DNA of 64,000 nucleotides from Pseudomonas fulva NBRC 16637 = DSM 17717 (GCF_000730565.1 NZ_BBIQ01000014.1:62001-126000); one strand, 5' to 3'; shown: positions 1-9,553, counted from the first letter of the stretch. The notes: generated from the letters alone by a model not told the origin. Numbers and translations are program-made.

Positions 1-146
1 GCCTGGCCACGGTGGAGGGCGATAAAGTGATCAGCGCGTTGCACTACGCCGATGGCATGGTTGATTTCAACGGCCAAAAAATGACGCTCGAAGCCTTTGC
101 CGCGTTCGTTAACACGCAGCTGGCAATGCTCTCGCCGCAGCGCTGA
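1..146 (+). CDS. C-terminal end of a DUF945/YdgA-like protein (partial)
   Basis: This is the last 47 codons of a gene entering from the left edge; the frame begins at base 3 and ends with TGA at 144-146. The readable tail contains ALHYADGMVDFNGQKMTLE, a pattern I associate with the C-terminus of Pseudomonas DUF945 (YdgA-like) envelope proteins. That assignment is from memory and rests on a short piece. Nothing can be said about its start or regulation. It lies 225 bp upstream of nadA on the same strand, with no obvious terminator between them. Confidence 0.55.
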   Translation, partial: LATVEGDKVISALHYADGMVDFNGQKMTLEAFAAFVNTQLAMLSPQR

Positions 147-371
147 CAGCCCGGCGCTACCTGCCCTTGGGCCGCTGGCGCGAGGGCAGGTAGGGGTTGG
201 ATAAAAACCGCTTTAGAAATCTCGGGTTTCTCTGTAGCCTTCGGCCTCCATAATAATCCGCGCCCGCAGAGGGCCGTGGCGGCCTGCGCCGTCCGGCGCC
301 CTTAGCCGATCTGTCAGGGCCGGGTGATACACTCGATTTGATGCGCGCACGCGCCTGCAGGTCCAGCGATC

Positions 372-1430
372 ATGACCCAGATTTCCGAACGCTTGTTGGT
401 TCAGGCTCACCTTGACGCCAAGCAGCCCAATCCGCTGACAGACGAGCAGCAGGCCGAATACCGTGCGGCCATCGCTGCCGAGCTCAAGGCGCAAAATGCC
501 GTGCTGGTTGCTCATTACTACTGCGACCCGGTCATCCAGGCCCTGGCGGAGGAAACCGGCGGCTGTGTGTCCGACTCGCTGGAAATGGCTCGTTTTGGCA
601 AGCAGCACCCTGCCGAGACCGTGATCGTGGCAGGCGTGCGCTTCATGGGCGAAACCGCCAAGATTCTTACGCCCCACAAGCGCGTGCTGATGCCCACCCT
701 CGAAGCGACCTGCTCGCTCGACCTGGGTTGCCCCATCGAAGAATTCTCTGCCTTCTGTGACCAGCACCCCGAGCGTACCGTGGTGGTTTACGCCAACACG
801 TCCGCTGCCGTGAAGGCACGGGCCGATTGGGTAGTCACCTCCAGTTGCGCGCTGGAGATCGTCGAAAGCCTGATGGACAATGGCGAGACCATCATCTGGG
901 GCCCCGATCAGCATTTGGGTCGCTACATCCAGAAGCAGACGGGTGCCGACATGCTGCTGTGGGACGGTGCCTGCATCGTTCATGAGGAGTTCAAGTCGCG
1001 TCAGCTCGCCGACATGAAGGCCCTGTACCCGGACGCTGCGGTGCTGGTCCATCCCGAGTCGCCGGAGTCGGTGATCGACCTGGCGGATGCCGTGGGCTCC
1101 ACCAGCCAGCTGATCAAGGCTGCCCAGACGCTACCGAACAAAACCTTCATCGTCGCCACCGACCGCGGCATCTTCTACAAGATGCAGCAGCTGTGCCCGG
1201 ACAAGGTATTTGTGGAAGCCCCCACCGCCGGTAACGGCGCGGCCTGCCGCAGCTGCGCCCACTGCCCGTGGATGGCGATGAATACGCTGGAGCGCGTGCT
1301 TGATTGCCTGCGCAATGGCGGCGACGAGATCTTCGTCGACCCAGCCTTGGTGCCCAAAGCCATCAAGCCGCTGAACCGGATGCTGGATTTCACCCAGGCG
1401 GCCAGGTTGAAACTTTCCGGGAACGCGTGA
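372..1430 (+). CDS. nadA: Quinolinate synthase NadA
   Basis: NadA condenses iminoaspartate with dihydroxyacetone phosphate to quinolinate, the second step of de novo NAD synthesis in the cytosol. The 352-residue protein has the family's usual length. The three cysteines expected to ligate the 4Fe-4S cluster are at residues 114, 201 and 298 (in [15 protein letters not shown] and CRSCAHC), one position offset from the E. coli enzyme. The conserved VAHYYCDP (47-54) and GETAKIL (93-99) segments are intact. The ATG at 372 follows a GC-rich leader of about 225 bp that holds no other gene. nadB is not in this window. Confidence 0.97.
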   Translation: MTQISERLLVQAHLDAKQPNPLTDEQQAEYRAAIAAELKAQNAVLVAHYYCDPVIQALAEETGGCVSDSLEMARFGKQHPAETVIVAGVRFMGETAKILTPHKRVLMPTLEATCSLDLGCPIEEFSAFCDQHPERTVVVYANTSAAVKARADWVVTSSCALEIVESLMDNGETIIWGPDQHLGRYIQKQTGADMLLWDGACIVHEEFKSRQLADMKALYPDAAVLVHPESPESVIDLADAVGSTSQLIKAAQTLPNKTFIVATDRGIFYKMQQLCPDKVFVEAPTAGNGAACRSCAHCPWMAMNTLERVLDCLRNGGDEIFVDPALVPKAIKPLNRMLDFTQAARLKLSGNA

Positions 1431-1486
1431 GGCAAGCGCTGGCTTAAACGCCCATGTTGGCGCAATTACCCTCGTAGAAAAACCTC

Positions 1487-1530
1487 TGTATGAGCGGTCC
1501 GGCGCCCCGGCGAGACCGCTCCTACAGGCG
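1487..1530. repeat. REP-like palindrome
   Basis: The space between nadA and the convergent protease gene carries a perfect 8-bp inverted repeat (GAGCGGTC at 1492-1499, GACCGCTC at 1514-1521) followed by CTACAGG. This resembles the intergenic REP elements common in P. putida genomes, which also end in a cytosine-rich CCTACAGG or CCCACAGG tail. It may serve as a bidirectional transcript end. The match is by eye only. Confidence 0.45.
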
Positions 1531-1576
1531 CGCTGCTAAGCCTTGTGAGCGGTTCCGCTCCAGCCCCTAGAACGCC

Positions 1577-3013
1577 TCAGCGCCCCATCATCTCCCGCAC
1601 CATGCGCTGCTGCTCCAGGACCTCTCGCTGCCGCTGGTCGATCTGCGAAGCCAGCGGGAAATTCCCCCCAGCGCGGCGCTTGGCATAGTCGAGCTGCTGA
1701 ATGGCCTGATCGAAGTCCCCCACCAAGGTGAAGTATTCCGCACGCGCCCGGTGCAGGCCGATGGTATTGCCTGATAAGCCTCGCACCTCGGCCATGTCGT
1801 ACCACACATCCGGATCATCCGGGCGGCTCTTGATCAGGTCGTTCAATACCTGCTCCGCCTCGGCCGGCTTGTTCTGCTTGACCAACAGGTCGGCGCGCAC
1901 CTGCTTGAGCGGGTAATTACCCGGGTACAGCCCCTGCATACGCTCGGCCCGTTGCTGTGCATCGGCCAGGCGATTGTTGGTGATATCCAGGTCGATCTGC
2001 GCCAGGTTGTAGGTAATGTCATTGGGCGCCTTGGCCAGCAGCGGCTTGAGCATCTCCCGAGCCTCGTTGAGCTGACCACCCTTGATCTGTGCCAGCGCCA
2101 GCCCATAGCGCGCCGCATCGAGCTTGGGGTCTTCGTCGAGCTGGGCGCGAAAACGCTTGGCCGCAAGCCCCGGCGTACCCTCATACGTCAGCGCTACCCG
2201 GGCACGGATCAGCTGATAGCGCAGGCTGTCTTCCACACCGCCTTTCGGCGCCTGCTCGGCTCGGTTACGGGTGTCGGCGATACGCGACTCGGTTACCGGG
2301 TGCGTCAGCAGAAATTCCGGCGGCTTGGCGTCGTAACGGTACTGACGCGCCAGGCGTTCGAACATGGTCGGCATGTTGCGCGGGTCGTAGCCAGCCTTTT
2401 CCAGGTTCTGGATGCCGATGCGGTCAGCTTCCTGCTCGTTTTGCCGGGAGAACCTGCGCTGTTCCTGAATCGCTGCCGCCTGGGTGCCGGCAATCATGCC
2501 GATGCCGGCATCCCCCGCGCCACCGGCCGCCAGCACGATACCGGTAAGCAACGCCGCCATCATCGGCAATTGCATGCGCTGCTGTGCCTCGATGCCCCGG
2601 GCGAAGTGACGCTGGGACAAGTGCGCCAGTTCGTGCGCCAGTACCGAGGCGTACTCGCCCTCGGTCTGCGCATTGAGGAACAACCCGCCGTTGACACCCA
2701 CGATGCCGCCTGGCGCTGCAAACGCGTTGAGTTCGCGGCTGTCGATCAGGATGAATTCCAGGCGACGGTCCTGCAACTGGCTGGTTTCGGCCAGGCGGTA
2801 CACGCTGGTTTCCACGTAGTCCTTGAGCTGCGGGTCGTTGAGCTGGTTGACCTGGCCGCGCAACAGGCTCAGCCAGGCGCGGCCAAGCTGGTGTTCCTGC
2901 TGGGGCGAGACGATCGCCGAACTGGCGTCACCCAGCGACGGCAGGTCGTCAGCATGGCCAGGCAGGGCCATCAGGCAGGCCAGCGTCAGCAGGGTAGGGC
3001 GCAGTAGATTCAT
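1577..3013 (-). CDS. Periplasmic M48 metalloprotease with TPR domain (BepA/YfgC-like)
   Basis: This 478-residue protein fits the BepA/YfgC family, periplasmic zinc proteases that help or degrade outer-membrane proteins such as LptD. A Sec signal peptide covers about residues 1-21 (cleavage near GHA-DD). The M48 zinc motif HELAH is at 127-131, and the third-ligand helix NEQEADRIG follows near residue 190. Residues from about 270 onward are alpha-helical repeats of TPR type, consistent with docking to the BAM complex. It is convergent with nadA and divergent from the TusA-like gene. The family is clear; equivalence to E. coli bepA is inferred. Confidence 0.88.
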   Translation of the reverse strand: MNLLRPTLLTLACLMALPGHADDLPSLGDASSAIVSPQQEHQLGRAWLSLLRGQVNQLNDPQLKDYVETSVYRLAETSQLQDRRLEFILIDSRELNAFAAPGGIVGVNGGLFLNAQTEGEYASVLAHELAHLSQRHFARGIEAQQRMQLPMMAALLTGIVLAAGGAGDAGIGMIAGTQAAAIQEQRRFSRQNEQEADRIGIQNLEKAGYDPRNMPTMFERLARQYRYDAKPPEFLLTHPVTESRIADTRNRAEQAPKGGVEDSLRYQLIRARVALTYEGTPGLAAKRFRAQLDEDPKLDAARYGLALAQIKGGQLNEAREMLKPLLAKAPNDITYNLAQIDLDITNNRLADAQQRAERMQGLYPGNYPLKQVRADLLVKQNKPAEAEQVLNDLIKSRPDDPDVWYDMAEVRGLSGNTIGLHRARAEYFTLVGDFDQAIQQLDYAKRRAGGNFPLASQIDQRQREVLEQQRMVREMMGR

Positions 3014-3134
3014 GCACGAAGCTCGCGTCGGTCAAAGATTGCTACTGTAGCGGGCTCACACGTTGGCGACCAGTGGCGCTATCCTAGGCGGCCGATCAGG
3101 CCGTAGGCCGGCATTGCCCTGGAGAGCCCCATTG

Positions 3135-3374
3135 ATGAGCACCCCCCTGACCTGTGACGCCGAGCTCGATGCCAGCGGGCTGAACTGCCCGTTACCACTG
3201 CTCAAGGCCAAGATGGCGCTCAATGGGCTGGCCAGTGGTGCCGTACTCAAGGTCATCGCCACCGACGCAGGTTCCCAACGCGACCTGCGCACCTTTGCCA
3301 AACTGGCCGGTCATAGCCTGTTGCACGAAACGGCCGAGGCCGGTACCTACACCTACTGGCTGCGCAAGGCCTGA
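3135..3374 (+). CDS. TusA/SirA-family sulfur carrier-like protein
   Basis: A 79-residue protein with the TusA fold signature: an LDASGLNCPLPLLKAK segment near residues 11-26 with the single conserved cysteine in the CPLP motif. TusA proteins carry persulfide sulfur, for example for tRNA 2-thiouridine synthesis, but several paralogues per genome have other or unknown jobs. I chose the ATG at 3135 because the upstream in-frame start would add 24 residues the family lacks. The gene lies 18 bp before a PerM-type transporter and probably forms a transcription unit with it. Confidence 0.85.
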   Translation: MSTPLTCDAELDASGLNCPLPLLKAKMALNGLASGAVLKVIATDAGSQRDLRTFAKLAGHSLLHETAEAGTYTYWLRKA

Positions 3375-3392
3375 GTCCCACAAGGATCGTTC

Positions 3393-4463
3393 ATGTTCAA
3401 AGTGCTACGCGACTGGGTCCAACGCTACTTCTCCGATGAAGAAGCGGTGGTGCTGGCGGTCTTGCTGTTTCTGGCGTTCACGGCGGTGCTCACGCTGGGC
3501 GGGATGCTGGCGCCGGTGTTGGCGGGCATGGTGCTGGCGTTTCTCATGCAAGGGCTGGTCAACGCCCTGGAGCGCCTGCGAGTGCCTACAAAACTGGCGG
3601 TCCTGCTGGTATTTGCCCTGTTCATGGGCGCACTGGCGGTGTTCATGCTGGTATTGGTGCCGCTGCTGTGGCACCAGCTGATCACCCTGTTCAACGAGCT
3701 GCCAGGCATGCTTGGTAAATGGCAGTCATTGCTGCTCCTGCTGCCAGAGCGCTATCCGCACCTGGTGTCGGACGAGCAGGTGCTGCATGCCATCGAGTCG
3801 GTCCGCGGCGAGATCGGCAAGTTCGGGCAATGGGCGCTTACCTTCTCCCTGTCCAGCCTGCCGCTGCTGGTCAACGCCATGATCTACCTGGTGCTGGTGC
3901 CGATCCTGGTGTTCTTCTTCCTCAAGGACCGTGAACTGATTGGCCGCTGGGTCAGTGGCTACCTGCCGCGTCAGCGCACCTTGCTCAACCGCGTGGGCAG
4001 CGAGATGAACCGGCAGATCGCCAATTACATTCGGGGCAAGGGCATCGAAATTCTGATCTGCGGCATTGCGACCTACATAGCGTTCATCACCCTGGGCCTG
4101 AACTATGCTGCGTTGCTGGCCCTCCTGGTCGGGCTGTCAGTGGTCGTGCCCTATGTCGGGGCGGTGGTGGTCACCGTGCCGGTGACGCTGATTGCCCTGT
4201 TCCAGTGGGGCTGGGGAGACCAGTTCATCTACCTGATGACGGTCTACGCGATCATCCAGGCGCTCGATGGCAACGTGCTGGTACCGCTGCTGTTCTCCGA
4301 GGCGGTGAGCCTGCACCCGGTGGCGATCATCTGCGCGGTCTTGCTGTTCGGTGGGTTGTGGGGGTTCTGGGGGATTTTCTTCGCCATCCCGCTGGCTACC
4401 CTGATCAAGGCCGTGCTGGACGCCTGGCCTCGCCAGGAGCCCAGCGTGTCGCCCTTGCTCTGA
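3393..4463 (+). CDS. AI-2E/PerM-family inner-membrane transporter
   Basis: The 356-residue polytopic protein has the hydrophobic pattern of the PerM/AI-2E exporter family (PF01594). Two N-terminal helices are followed by a soluble segment with LFNELPG and a helix-rich C-terminal half with characteristic GLNYAALLALLVGL and PYVGAVVV segments. Family members have been linked to autoinducer-2 export or Na+/H+ exchange; the substrate here is unknown. It follows the TusA-like gene by 18 bp and is convergent with bcp, with a hairpin in between. Confidence 0.85.
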   Translation: MFKVLRDWVQRYFSDEEAVVLAVLLFLAFTAVLTLGGMLAPVLAGMVLAFLMQGLVNALERLRVPTKLAVLLVFALFMGALAVFMLVLVPLLWHQLITLFNELPGMLGKWQSLLLLLPERYPHLVSDEQVLHAIESVRGEIGKFGQWALTFSLSSLPLLVNAMIYLVLVPILVFFFLKDRELIGRWVSGYLPRQRTLLNRVGSEMNRQIANYIRGKGIEILICGIATYIAFITLGLNYAALLALLVGLSVVVPYVGAVVVTVPVTLIALFQWGWGDQFIYLMTVYAIIQALDGNVLVPLLFSEAVSLHPVAIICAVLLFGGLWGFWGIFFAIPLATLIKAVLDAWPRQEPSVSPLL

Positions 4464-4470
4464 CAGGCTT

Positions 4471-4496
4471 GGGCTGCACCGAGGTTGGCGCAGCCC
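4471..4496. terminator. Hairpin between convergent perM-like gene and bcp
   Basis: GGGCTGC (4471-4477) pairs perfectly with GCAGCCC (4490-4496) around a 12-nt loop in the 42-bp gap between two convergent genes. There is no real T-run on either side, so intrinsic termination would be weak. Confidence 0.4.
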
Positions 4497-4505
4497 CTGC
4501 TTCGA

Positions 4506-4979
4506 TCAGGCCTGGTTCAGCGTCTGGGCCGCGGCCAGTACCGCATCCACATGGCCGGGTACCTTCACCCCACGCCATTGCTGACGTAGCACACCGTCTT
4601 TGTCGATCAGGAAGGTGCTGCGGTCCACGCCCATGTATTCCTTGCCGTACAGCTTTTTAAGCTTGATCACGTCGAACAGCTGGCACAGGGCTTCGTCCTT
4701 GTCGCTGATCAACTCGAACGGAAAGCCCTGCTTGGCCTTGAAGTTCTCGTGGGACTTCATGCCGTCGCGCGAGACGCCGAGCACCACGGTATTGGCGGCT
4801 TCGAAGGCGCCATGCTGGTCGCGAAAGCCCTGGCCCTGAGTGGTACAGCCTGGAGTACTGTCCTTCGGATAGAAATACACCACCACCTGGCGGCCCTTGA
4901 GCGCCGACAGGCTGACCGTCTGCCCGCTGGTCGCCTGGGCAGTGAAGTCGGGGACAGGTTGGTCGAGTGCAACGGCCAT
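4506..4979 (-). CDS. bcp: Thioredoxin-dependent thiol peroxidase Bcp (one-Cys form)
   Basis: Bcp/PrxQ-type peroxiredoxins reduce hydrogen peroxide and organic peroxides in the cytosol. The 157-residue protein carries the active-site segment YPKDSTPGCTTQ with peroxidatic Cys45. The resolving cysteine found five residues later in E. coli Bcp is replaced by Gln50. The only other cysteine I see is Cys99, so recycling may use Cys99 or an external thiol. The gene is 10 bp downstream of gcvR on the same strand, and this gcvR-bcp pairing is common in gamma-proteobacteria. Confidence 0.95.
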   Translation of the reverse strand: MAVALDQPVPDFTAQATSGQTVSLSALKGRQVVVYFYPKDSTPGCTTQGQGFRDQHGAFEAANTVVLGVSRDGMKSHENFKAKQGFPFELISDKDEALCQLFDVIKLKKLYGKEYMGVDRSTFLIDKDGVLRQQWRGVKVPGHVDAVLAAAQTLNQA

Positions 4980-4989
4980 GGGAACCTCC

Positions 4990-5550
4990 TCAGACAGGGT
5001 TTTGTGGGCGCCAGGGTTCGATCAGGGCGTCCAGGTTCAGCGCGTCGGCAAAGTCCAGGAACTGGTCGCGCAGCCAGCTGATCTGGGTGCCGGCCGGCAA
5101 GATCACCGTGAACTGAGCGTTGAGCATGCTGCTGCCGGTCTGCGGTGCCAGGTAGGTGTCGCAGGTCATGGCTTCGAGCTCGACACGGTGATCGAGGAAG
5201 AACTGGCACAGCTCGTTGATGATGTCAGGGCGGTAGGCGGCGCTGACATAGGCCACGTAGGGCAGGGCCTGCGGGCGCACTTCCTGGTCGGCGCTGCGCA
5301 CCACGTCCAGGGTCAGGCCATGCTTCTTGCCAAGGCCAGGCAGCATGGCCTCAAGGCGCGCCAGGGCATCCCAGCTGCCGCCGACCTGCAAGACCAGTGC
5401 GCTGGTCTCGCCATGGCGGCTCAAGCGAGAGGTAACCACCGCGCAGCGGTTTTCGAAGGCTGCGCGGCTCAGTACATTGGCCAGCTCCATGGGGTTGGGC
5501 CCCAAGGCGCTGATGACGAGGAATTGTTCGCGGACAGTGGGGGTGGACAT
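4990..5550 (-). CDS. gcvR: Glycine cleavage system transcriptional repressor GcvR (ACT domains)
   Basis: GcvR binds GcvA and blocks activation of the glycine-cleavage operon when glycine is low. The 186-residue protein has the two-ACT-domain layout. The N-terminal ACT begins at FLVISALGPNPMELANVLS and the second near VAYVSAAYRPDIINELCQF. It is divergent from dapA, as is usual in gamma-proteobacteria, and is followed closely by bcp. No DNA-binding domain is present, as expected for this family. Confidence 0.92.
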   Translation of the reverse strand: MSTPTVREQFLVISALGPNPMELANVLSRAAFENRCAVVTSRLSRHGETSALVLQVGGSWDALARLEAMLPGLGKKHGLTLDVVRSADQEVRPQALPYVAYVSAAYRPDIINELCQFFLDHRVELEAMTCDTYLAPQTGSSMLNAQFTVILPAGTQISWLRDQFLDFADALNLDALIEPWRPQNPV

Positions 5551-5808
5551 GCAGCATTCCTAAAGCGATGAGCGGTCGGTGCAGGACGGGCGAAAGCCTC
5601 CTGTAGGCAGCGCTCGGCACTCGCAGGCGAGGACGGGGCGCTGGCGGGGAGCAGGGTCTACGGCCCGGCGGGCCGTGCTGCACCGATCAAAGCATCAAGG
5701 GTAGCGAAATAAGGCGCCGAGGGGAATGCTCCGCCCGCCTGCTTCGCTTGTGCAAGGCCGATGCCCCCAGTACCATTACCGCTCTCTTTTTCCGGCAGGA
5801 GCAGATAC

Positions 5809-6696
5809 ATGATTGCGGGCAGTATGGTGGCACTGGTCACTCCCATGGATGCACAAGGGCGTGTTGACTGGGGCAGCCTCGACAAACTTGTAGACTTCCA
5901 CCTGGAAAACGGCACCCACGCCATCGTCGCCGTCGGCACCACCGGTGAGTCCGCCACGCTGGATGTCGAAGAACACATCCTGGTCATCAAGCACGTGGTC
6001 GAGCGCGTCAAGCGCAGCAAGACCCCGATCCCGGTCATCGCCGGCACCGGTGCCAACTCCACTGCCGAAGCCGTGCACCTGACCCAGAACGCCAAGAATG
6101 CCGGCGCCGATGCCTGCCTGCTGGTCGTGCCGTACTACAACAAGCCGACCCAGGAAGGCCTGTACCAGCACTTCAAGCACGTTGCCGAATCGGTCGACAT
6201 CCCGCAGATCCTGTACAACGTGCCAGGCCGCACCTCCTGCGACATGCAGGCCGAAACCGTAATCCGCCTCTCGACGGTGCCCAACATCATCGGCATCAAG
6301 GAAGCCACCGGTGACATGGCCCGCGCCAAGGCCATCATCGAGGGCGTTTCCAGCGACTTCATCGTGCTGTCCGGTGACGATCCAACCGCCGTCGAGCTGA
6401 TCCTGATGGGCGGCAAGGGCAACATTTCGGTCACGGCCAACGTCGCCCCGCGGCAAATGGCCGACCTGTGCGAGGCCGCCCTTGAGGGCAATGCCGAGAA
6501 GGCCCGCGCAATCAACGACACGCTCATGCCCTTGCACAAAGACCTGTTCTGCGAGTCCAACCCGATCCCCGTCAAATGGGCGCTGGTCGAGATGGGCCTG
6601 ATGAAAAAAGGCATTCGCCTGCCACTGACCTGGCTCAGCGAAGGCTGCCACGACAAAGTCCGTACTGCCCTGCGCCAGTCCGGCGTACTGGTTTAA
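5809..6696 (+). CDS. dapA: 4-hydroxy-tetrahydrodipicolinate synthase DapA
   Basis: DapA condenses pyruvate with aspartate semialdehyde, the first committed step of lysine and diaminopimelate synthesis. I place the start at the ATG at 5809, preceded by a GGCAGGAGC ribosome site; an in-frame ATG at 5761 would add 16 unusual residues. The resulting 295-residue enzyme has the GTTGES substrate loop (43-48), catalytic Tyr136 (LYNVPGRT) and Schiff-base Lys164 in GIKEATGD. bamC follows after 15 bp, the classic dapA-bamC arrangement. Confidence 0.97.
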   Translation: MIAGSMVALVTPMDAQGRVDWGSLDKLVDFHLENGTHAIVAVGTTGESATLDVEEHILVIKHVVERVKRSKTPIPVIAGTGANSTAEAVHLTQNAKNAGADACLLVVPYYNKPTQEGLYQHFKHVAESVDIPQILYNVPGRTSCDMQAETVIRLSTVPNIIGIKEATGDMARAKAIIEGVSSDFIVLSGDDPTAVELILMGGKGNISVTANVAPRQMADLCEAALEGNAEKARAINDTLMPLHKDLFCESNPIPVKWALVEMGLMKKGIRLPLTWLSEGCHDKVRTALRQSGVLV

Positions 6697-6711
6697 GAGG
6701 AAGTACCCTGC

Positions 6712-7833
6712 ATGAAGCGACTGGCTGGCCTTTCTGCCCTTGCCCTGATCATCTCCAGCACCAGTGGGTGCGGCTGGCTGTGGGGCGAGGATGGTTATTT
6801 CCGCGACCGCGGCAGCGATTACCTGCAGGCGCACTCGACCGCGCCCATGCAGCTGCCTTCGGACGTCAGCGGCGTCAAGCGCCTCGACCCCCTGCTGCCC
6901 ATCCCGCGCAACGTTGCCGACGACAATGTCAGCGGTGAGTACGAAGTGCCGCGTCCGCAGCCGCTGACCGGCGGTGCGGGCCAGGCCAACGACTACAGCT
7001 TGCAGCGCAGCGGCAGCAGCCGTTGGGTGCTGGCCCAGCACGCCCCGGCCGAAGTCTGGCCGGTGGCGCGTCAGTTCTTCGAGGACAACGGCTTCCGTAT
7101 TGCTCAAGAGCGCCCGCAAACGGGCGAATTCAGCACCACTTGGCAGCGTTTCGACGAACTCTCGGCCTCCCTTGGTCAGCGCCTGGCCAGCACGGCCAGC
7201 AGCAACGACAGCGAAGTGCGCGTGCGTGTGCGCATGGAGCCCGGCGTGCAGCGCAACACCTCCGAGGTGTACGTGGTCACCGTCGAGCGCCCGGCTGGTA
7301 GCAGCGCCGAACCCGACTTCCCGTCCAGCTCCACCAACACCGGCGCCGACGCCCTGCTGGTCGACGAGTTGCTCGCCAGCATGAACCGCAGCGCCGAGAA
7401 GGGCGGTTCGGTGTCGCTGCTGGCCGAACGTGATTTCGATGTACCCAACCGCGTCAGCCTGAGCGAAGACGGCAGCGGCAACCCGGTCCTGAACGTGGGC
7501 GCCGACCTGGATCGCGCCTGGTCCAGCGTGGGTCGTGCCCTGGAGCAGGGTGGCCAGTGGCGGGTAGAAGACATCAACCGCAGCCTGGGCCTGTACTACA
7601 TCAACCTGTCCGAAAAACCCGAAGACAAGGAGAACAAGCCTGGCTTCTTCGGTCGAGTGTTCGGCAGCGAGCCCACCAAGGAAGAGCGCGAAGCCCGTGC
7701 CGAGCGCTATCAGGTACGCCTGAGCAAAGTGGGTGAGAACGTGCAGGTCACGGTCGAGAAGAACATCAACACCGTGGCTCCGGCCGATGTCGCTCGCCGT
7801 GTGCTGAGCGCCATTCAGGACCACCTGGGTTAA
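6712..7833 (+). CDS. bamC: Outer membrane assembly lipoprotein BamC (NlpB)
   Basis: BamC is the lipoprotein subunit of the BAM machine that inserts beta-barrel proteins into the outer membrane. The 373-residue product has a lipoprotein signal ending SSTSGC (Cys20). An unstructured segment that in E. coli binds BamD follows, then two helix-grip domains beginning near SSRWVLAQHAPAEVW and after NPVLNVGADLDRAW. It sits directly after dapA and directly before an MBL hydrolase gene whose GTG start abuts its stop codon. Confidence 0.95.
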   Translation: MKRLAGLSALALIISSTSGCGWLWGEDGYFRDRGSDYLQAHSTAPMQLPSDVSGVKRLDPLLPIPRNVADDNVSGEYEVPRPQPLTGGAGQANDYSLQRSGSSRWVLAQHAPAEVWPVARQFFEDNGFRIAQERPQTGEFSTTWQRFDELSASLGQRLASTASSNDSEVRVRVRMEPGVQRNTSEVYVVTVERPAGSSAEPDFPSSSTNTGADALLVDELLASMNRSAEKGGSVSLLAERDFDVPNRVSLSEDGSGNPVLNVGADLDRAWSSVGRALEQGGQWRVEDINRSLGLYYINLSEKPEDKENKPGFFGRVFGSEPTKEEREARAERYQVRLSKVGENVQVTVEKNINTVAPADVARRVLSAIQDHLG

Positions 7834-8592
7834 GTGCGCTTCGCCGTACTTGGAAGCGGTAGCCAGGGAAACGGCACGCTGATCGCCAGTGGTGATACCT
7901 ACATCCTGGTCGATTGCGGCTTTTCCCTGCGCGAGACCGAGCGGCGCCTGGCGCTGCTCGGTGTGTCGGCCGCTCAGCTGAGCGCCGTGCTGGTCACCCA
8001 CGAACATGCCGACCACGTGCATGGGGTTGGTCTGCTGTCGCGGCGCTACAATGTACCGGTCTACCTGAGCCAAGGCACCTTGCGCGGGCTGCGCAAGCCG
8101 GTGGAAGTGGCCGGTTTCCTGGCGTGCGGCCAGCGCCTGAGCGTCGGCAGCCTGGAGGTTACGGCATCGCGCGTTGAGCACGATGCCCACGAACCGTTGC
8201 AGTACGTGGTCAGCGACGGTACACGCCGTTTCGGCATGCTGACGGACCTGGGCTCGTACGACGCGCGGCTGCTGGACGGCTATCGCGACCTGGATGCGCT
8301 GTTGATCGAAGCCAACCATTGCCGCGACATGCTGGCGCGTGGTCACTACCCCTACTTTCTCAAGCAGCGGGTCGGCGGCATGCGCGGGCATTTGAACAAC
8401 CACCAGGCCGCGAGCCTGGTACATGAGCTGGGCTGGAATACCCTGCAGCACCTGGTGCTGGCCCACCTCAGCAGCAAGAACAACCTGCCACACCTGGCCC
8501 GCCAGTGCTTCGTCGACACCCTTGGGTGCGACCCTGACTGGCTTGAGGTGGCAAATCAGGAACACGGGCTCGACTGGCGCGCCATCGCCTAG
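7834..8592 (+). CDS. Metallo-beta-lactamase-fold hydrolase (YycJ/WalJ-like)
   Basis: A 252-residue MBL-fold protein that starts with the [10 protein letters not shown] strand typical of the YycJ/WalJ subgroup and carries the zinc motif THEHADH (55-61). Later metal ligands are expected at the MLTDLGSYD and ANHCRDML segments. WalJ-type proteins are implicated in DNA nuclease or repair activity, but no substrate is assured here. The start is a GTG immediately after the bamC stop, so translation is probably coupled. purC follows after 29 bp. Confidence 0.88.
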   Translation: MRFAVLGSGSQGNGTLIASGDTYILVDCGFSLRETERRLALLGVSAAQLSAVLVTHEHADHVHGVGLLSRRYNVPVYLSQGTLRGLRKPVEVAGFLACGQRLSVGSLEVTASRVEHDAHEPLQYVVSDGTRRFGMLTDLGSYDARLLDGYRDLDALLIEANHCRDMLARGHYPYFLKQRVGGMRGHLNNHQAASLVHELGWNTLQHLVLAHLSSKNNLPHLARQCFVDTLGCDPDWLEVANQEHGLDWRAIA

Positions 8593-8621
8593 CCCACCCC
8601 TCACGCAAGCGGAGCCCAATC

Positions 8622-9332
8622 ATGGAAAAACGCGACGAACTCTACCGCGGCAAGGCCAAATCGGTTTACAAGACCGATGACGCCGACCGCTTGATCCTGC
8701 TGTTTCGCAACGACACGTCGGCCTTCGACGGCAAGCGCATCGAGCAGCTGGACCGCAAGGGCACGGTGAACAACAAGTTCAACGCCTTCATCATGCAGAA
8801 GCTCGAAGAAGCTGGCGTGCCGACCCAGTTCGACAAACTGCTGGGCGATAACGAATGCCTGGTCAAGAAGCTGGACATGATTCCGGTCGAATGCGTCGTG
8901 CGTAACTACGCAGCCGGCAGCCTGGTCAAGCGCCTGGGCGTGGAGGAGGGCATCAAGCTGGAGCCTTCCACCTTCGAGCTGTTCCTGAAGAATGACGAGA
9001 AGGGCGACCCCTTCATCAACGAATCCCACGTTGTCGCCTTCGGCTGGGGCACCGCCGAGCAACTGGTCGAAATGAAGAAGCTGTCGCTCAAGGTCAATGA
9101 CGTGCTGACCAAGCTGTTCGACGACGCCGGCCTGCTGCTGGTCGACTTCAAGCTGGAGTTCGGTGTCTTCCACGGCCAGATCGTGCTGGGCGACGAGTTC
9201 AGCCCCGACGGCTGCCGCCTGTGGGACAAGGAAACCCGCAAGAAGATGGACAAGGACCGCTTCCGTCAGGGCCTGGGCGATGTGATCGAAGCCTACGAAG
9301 AAGTTGCCAAGCGCCTGGGCGTGCCGCTGTAA
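8622..9332 (+). CDS. purC: SAICAR synthetase PurC
   Basis: PurC ligates aspartate to CAIR in de novo purine synthesis, using ATP. The 236-residue protein starts [13 protein letters not shown], contains the ATP/substrate segments [13 protein letters not shown] and [12 protein letters not shown], and ends with the usual [16 protein letters not shown]. It has a good GGAGCC ribosome site. It is the last gene of the dapA-bamC-MBL-purC run, followed by a separately promoted tRNA gene. Confidence 0.97.
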   Translation: MEKRDELYRGKAKSVYKTDDADRLILLFRNDTSAFDGKRIEQLDRKGTVNNKFNAFIMQKLEEAGVPTQFDKLLGDNECLVKKLDMIPVECVVRNYAAGSLVKRLGVEEGIKLEPSTFELFLKNDEKGDPFINESHVVAFGWGTAEQLVEMKKLSLKVNDVLTKLFDDAGLLLVDFKLEFGVFHGQIVLGDEFSPDGCRLWDKETRKKMDKDRFRQGLGDVIEAYEEVAKRLGVPL

Positions 9333-9386
9333 GGCGCACGCACACGCAAGCGTCTGATACCACGCGGTTTTTTTGAAAATAAAGGT

Positions 9387-9414
9387 TTGCGTTTTCAGAA
9401 TTCGCTGGTATGAT
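9387..9414 (+). promoter_or_regulatory. Sigma-70-like promoter of tRNA-Ser(CGA)
   Basis: TTGCGT (9387-9392) and TATGAT (9409-9414) are separated by 16 bp, placing the start near 9421, a few bases before the mature tRNA 5' end. An AT-rich stretch at 9371-9384 lies just upstream, as expected of a stable-RNA promoter. Confidence 0.65.
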
Positions 9415-9424
9415 GCGCGGCATT

Positions 9425-9514
9425 GGAGAGATGCCGGAGTGGTCGAACGGGACGGATTCGAAATCCGTTGTACTGGCAACAGTACCTAGGGTTCAAATCC
9501 CTATCTCTCCGCCA
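9425..9514 (+). tRNA. tRNA-Ser (anticodon CGA)
   Basis: A 90-nt class II tRNA with encoded CCA (9512-9514). The acceptor stem is GGAGAGA (9425-9431) with TCTCTCC (9504-9510). The anticodon stem ACGGA/TCCGT encloses the loop TTCGAAA with anticodon CGA at 9459-9461. A long variable arm (TGTACTGGCAACAGTAC) identifies serine, and the T loop is TTCAAAT. It reads UCG codons. An accessory segment starts just downstream, making the 3' end a plausible insertion site, though I found no repeated copy of it in the window. Confidence 0.97.
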
Positions 9515-9521
9515 TACACGT

Positions 9522-9553
9522 AAAGCCCCGCAGATTTAGGTCTGCGGGGCTTT
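9522..9553 (+). terminator. Rho-independent terminator after tRNA-Ser
   Basis: AAAGCCCCGCAGA (9522-9534) pairs perfectly with TCTGCGGGGCTTT (9541-9553) around a 6-nt loop and runs into TTTTTCG. It is strong and bidirectional in appearance. Confidence 0.93.

Noticed and set aside
5776..8619. A 947-codon open frame on the minus strand opposite dapA, bamC and the MBL gene.
   Set aside because: It is a by-product of GC-rich codon bias; the plus-strand genes have full family signatures, while the antisense translation has none.
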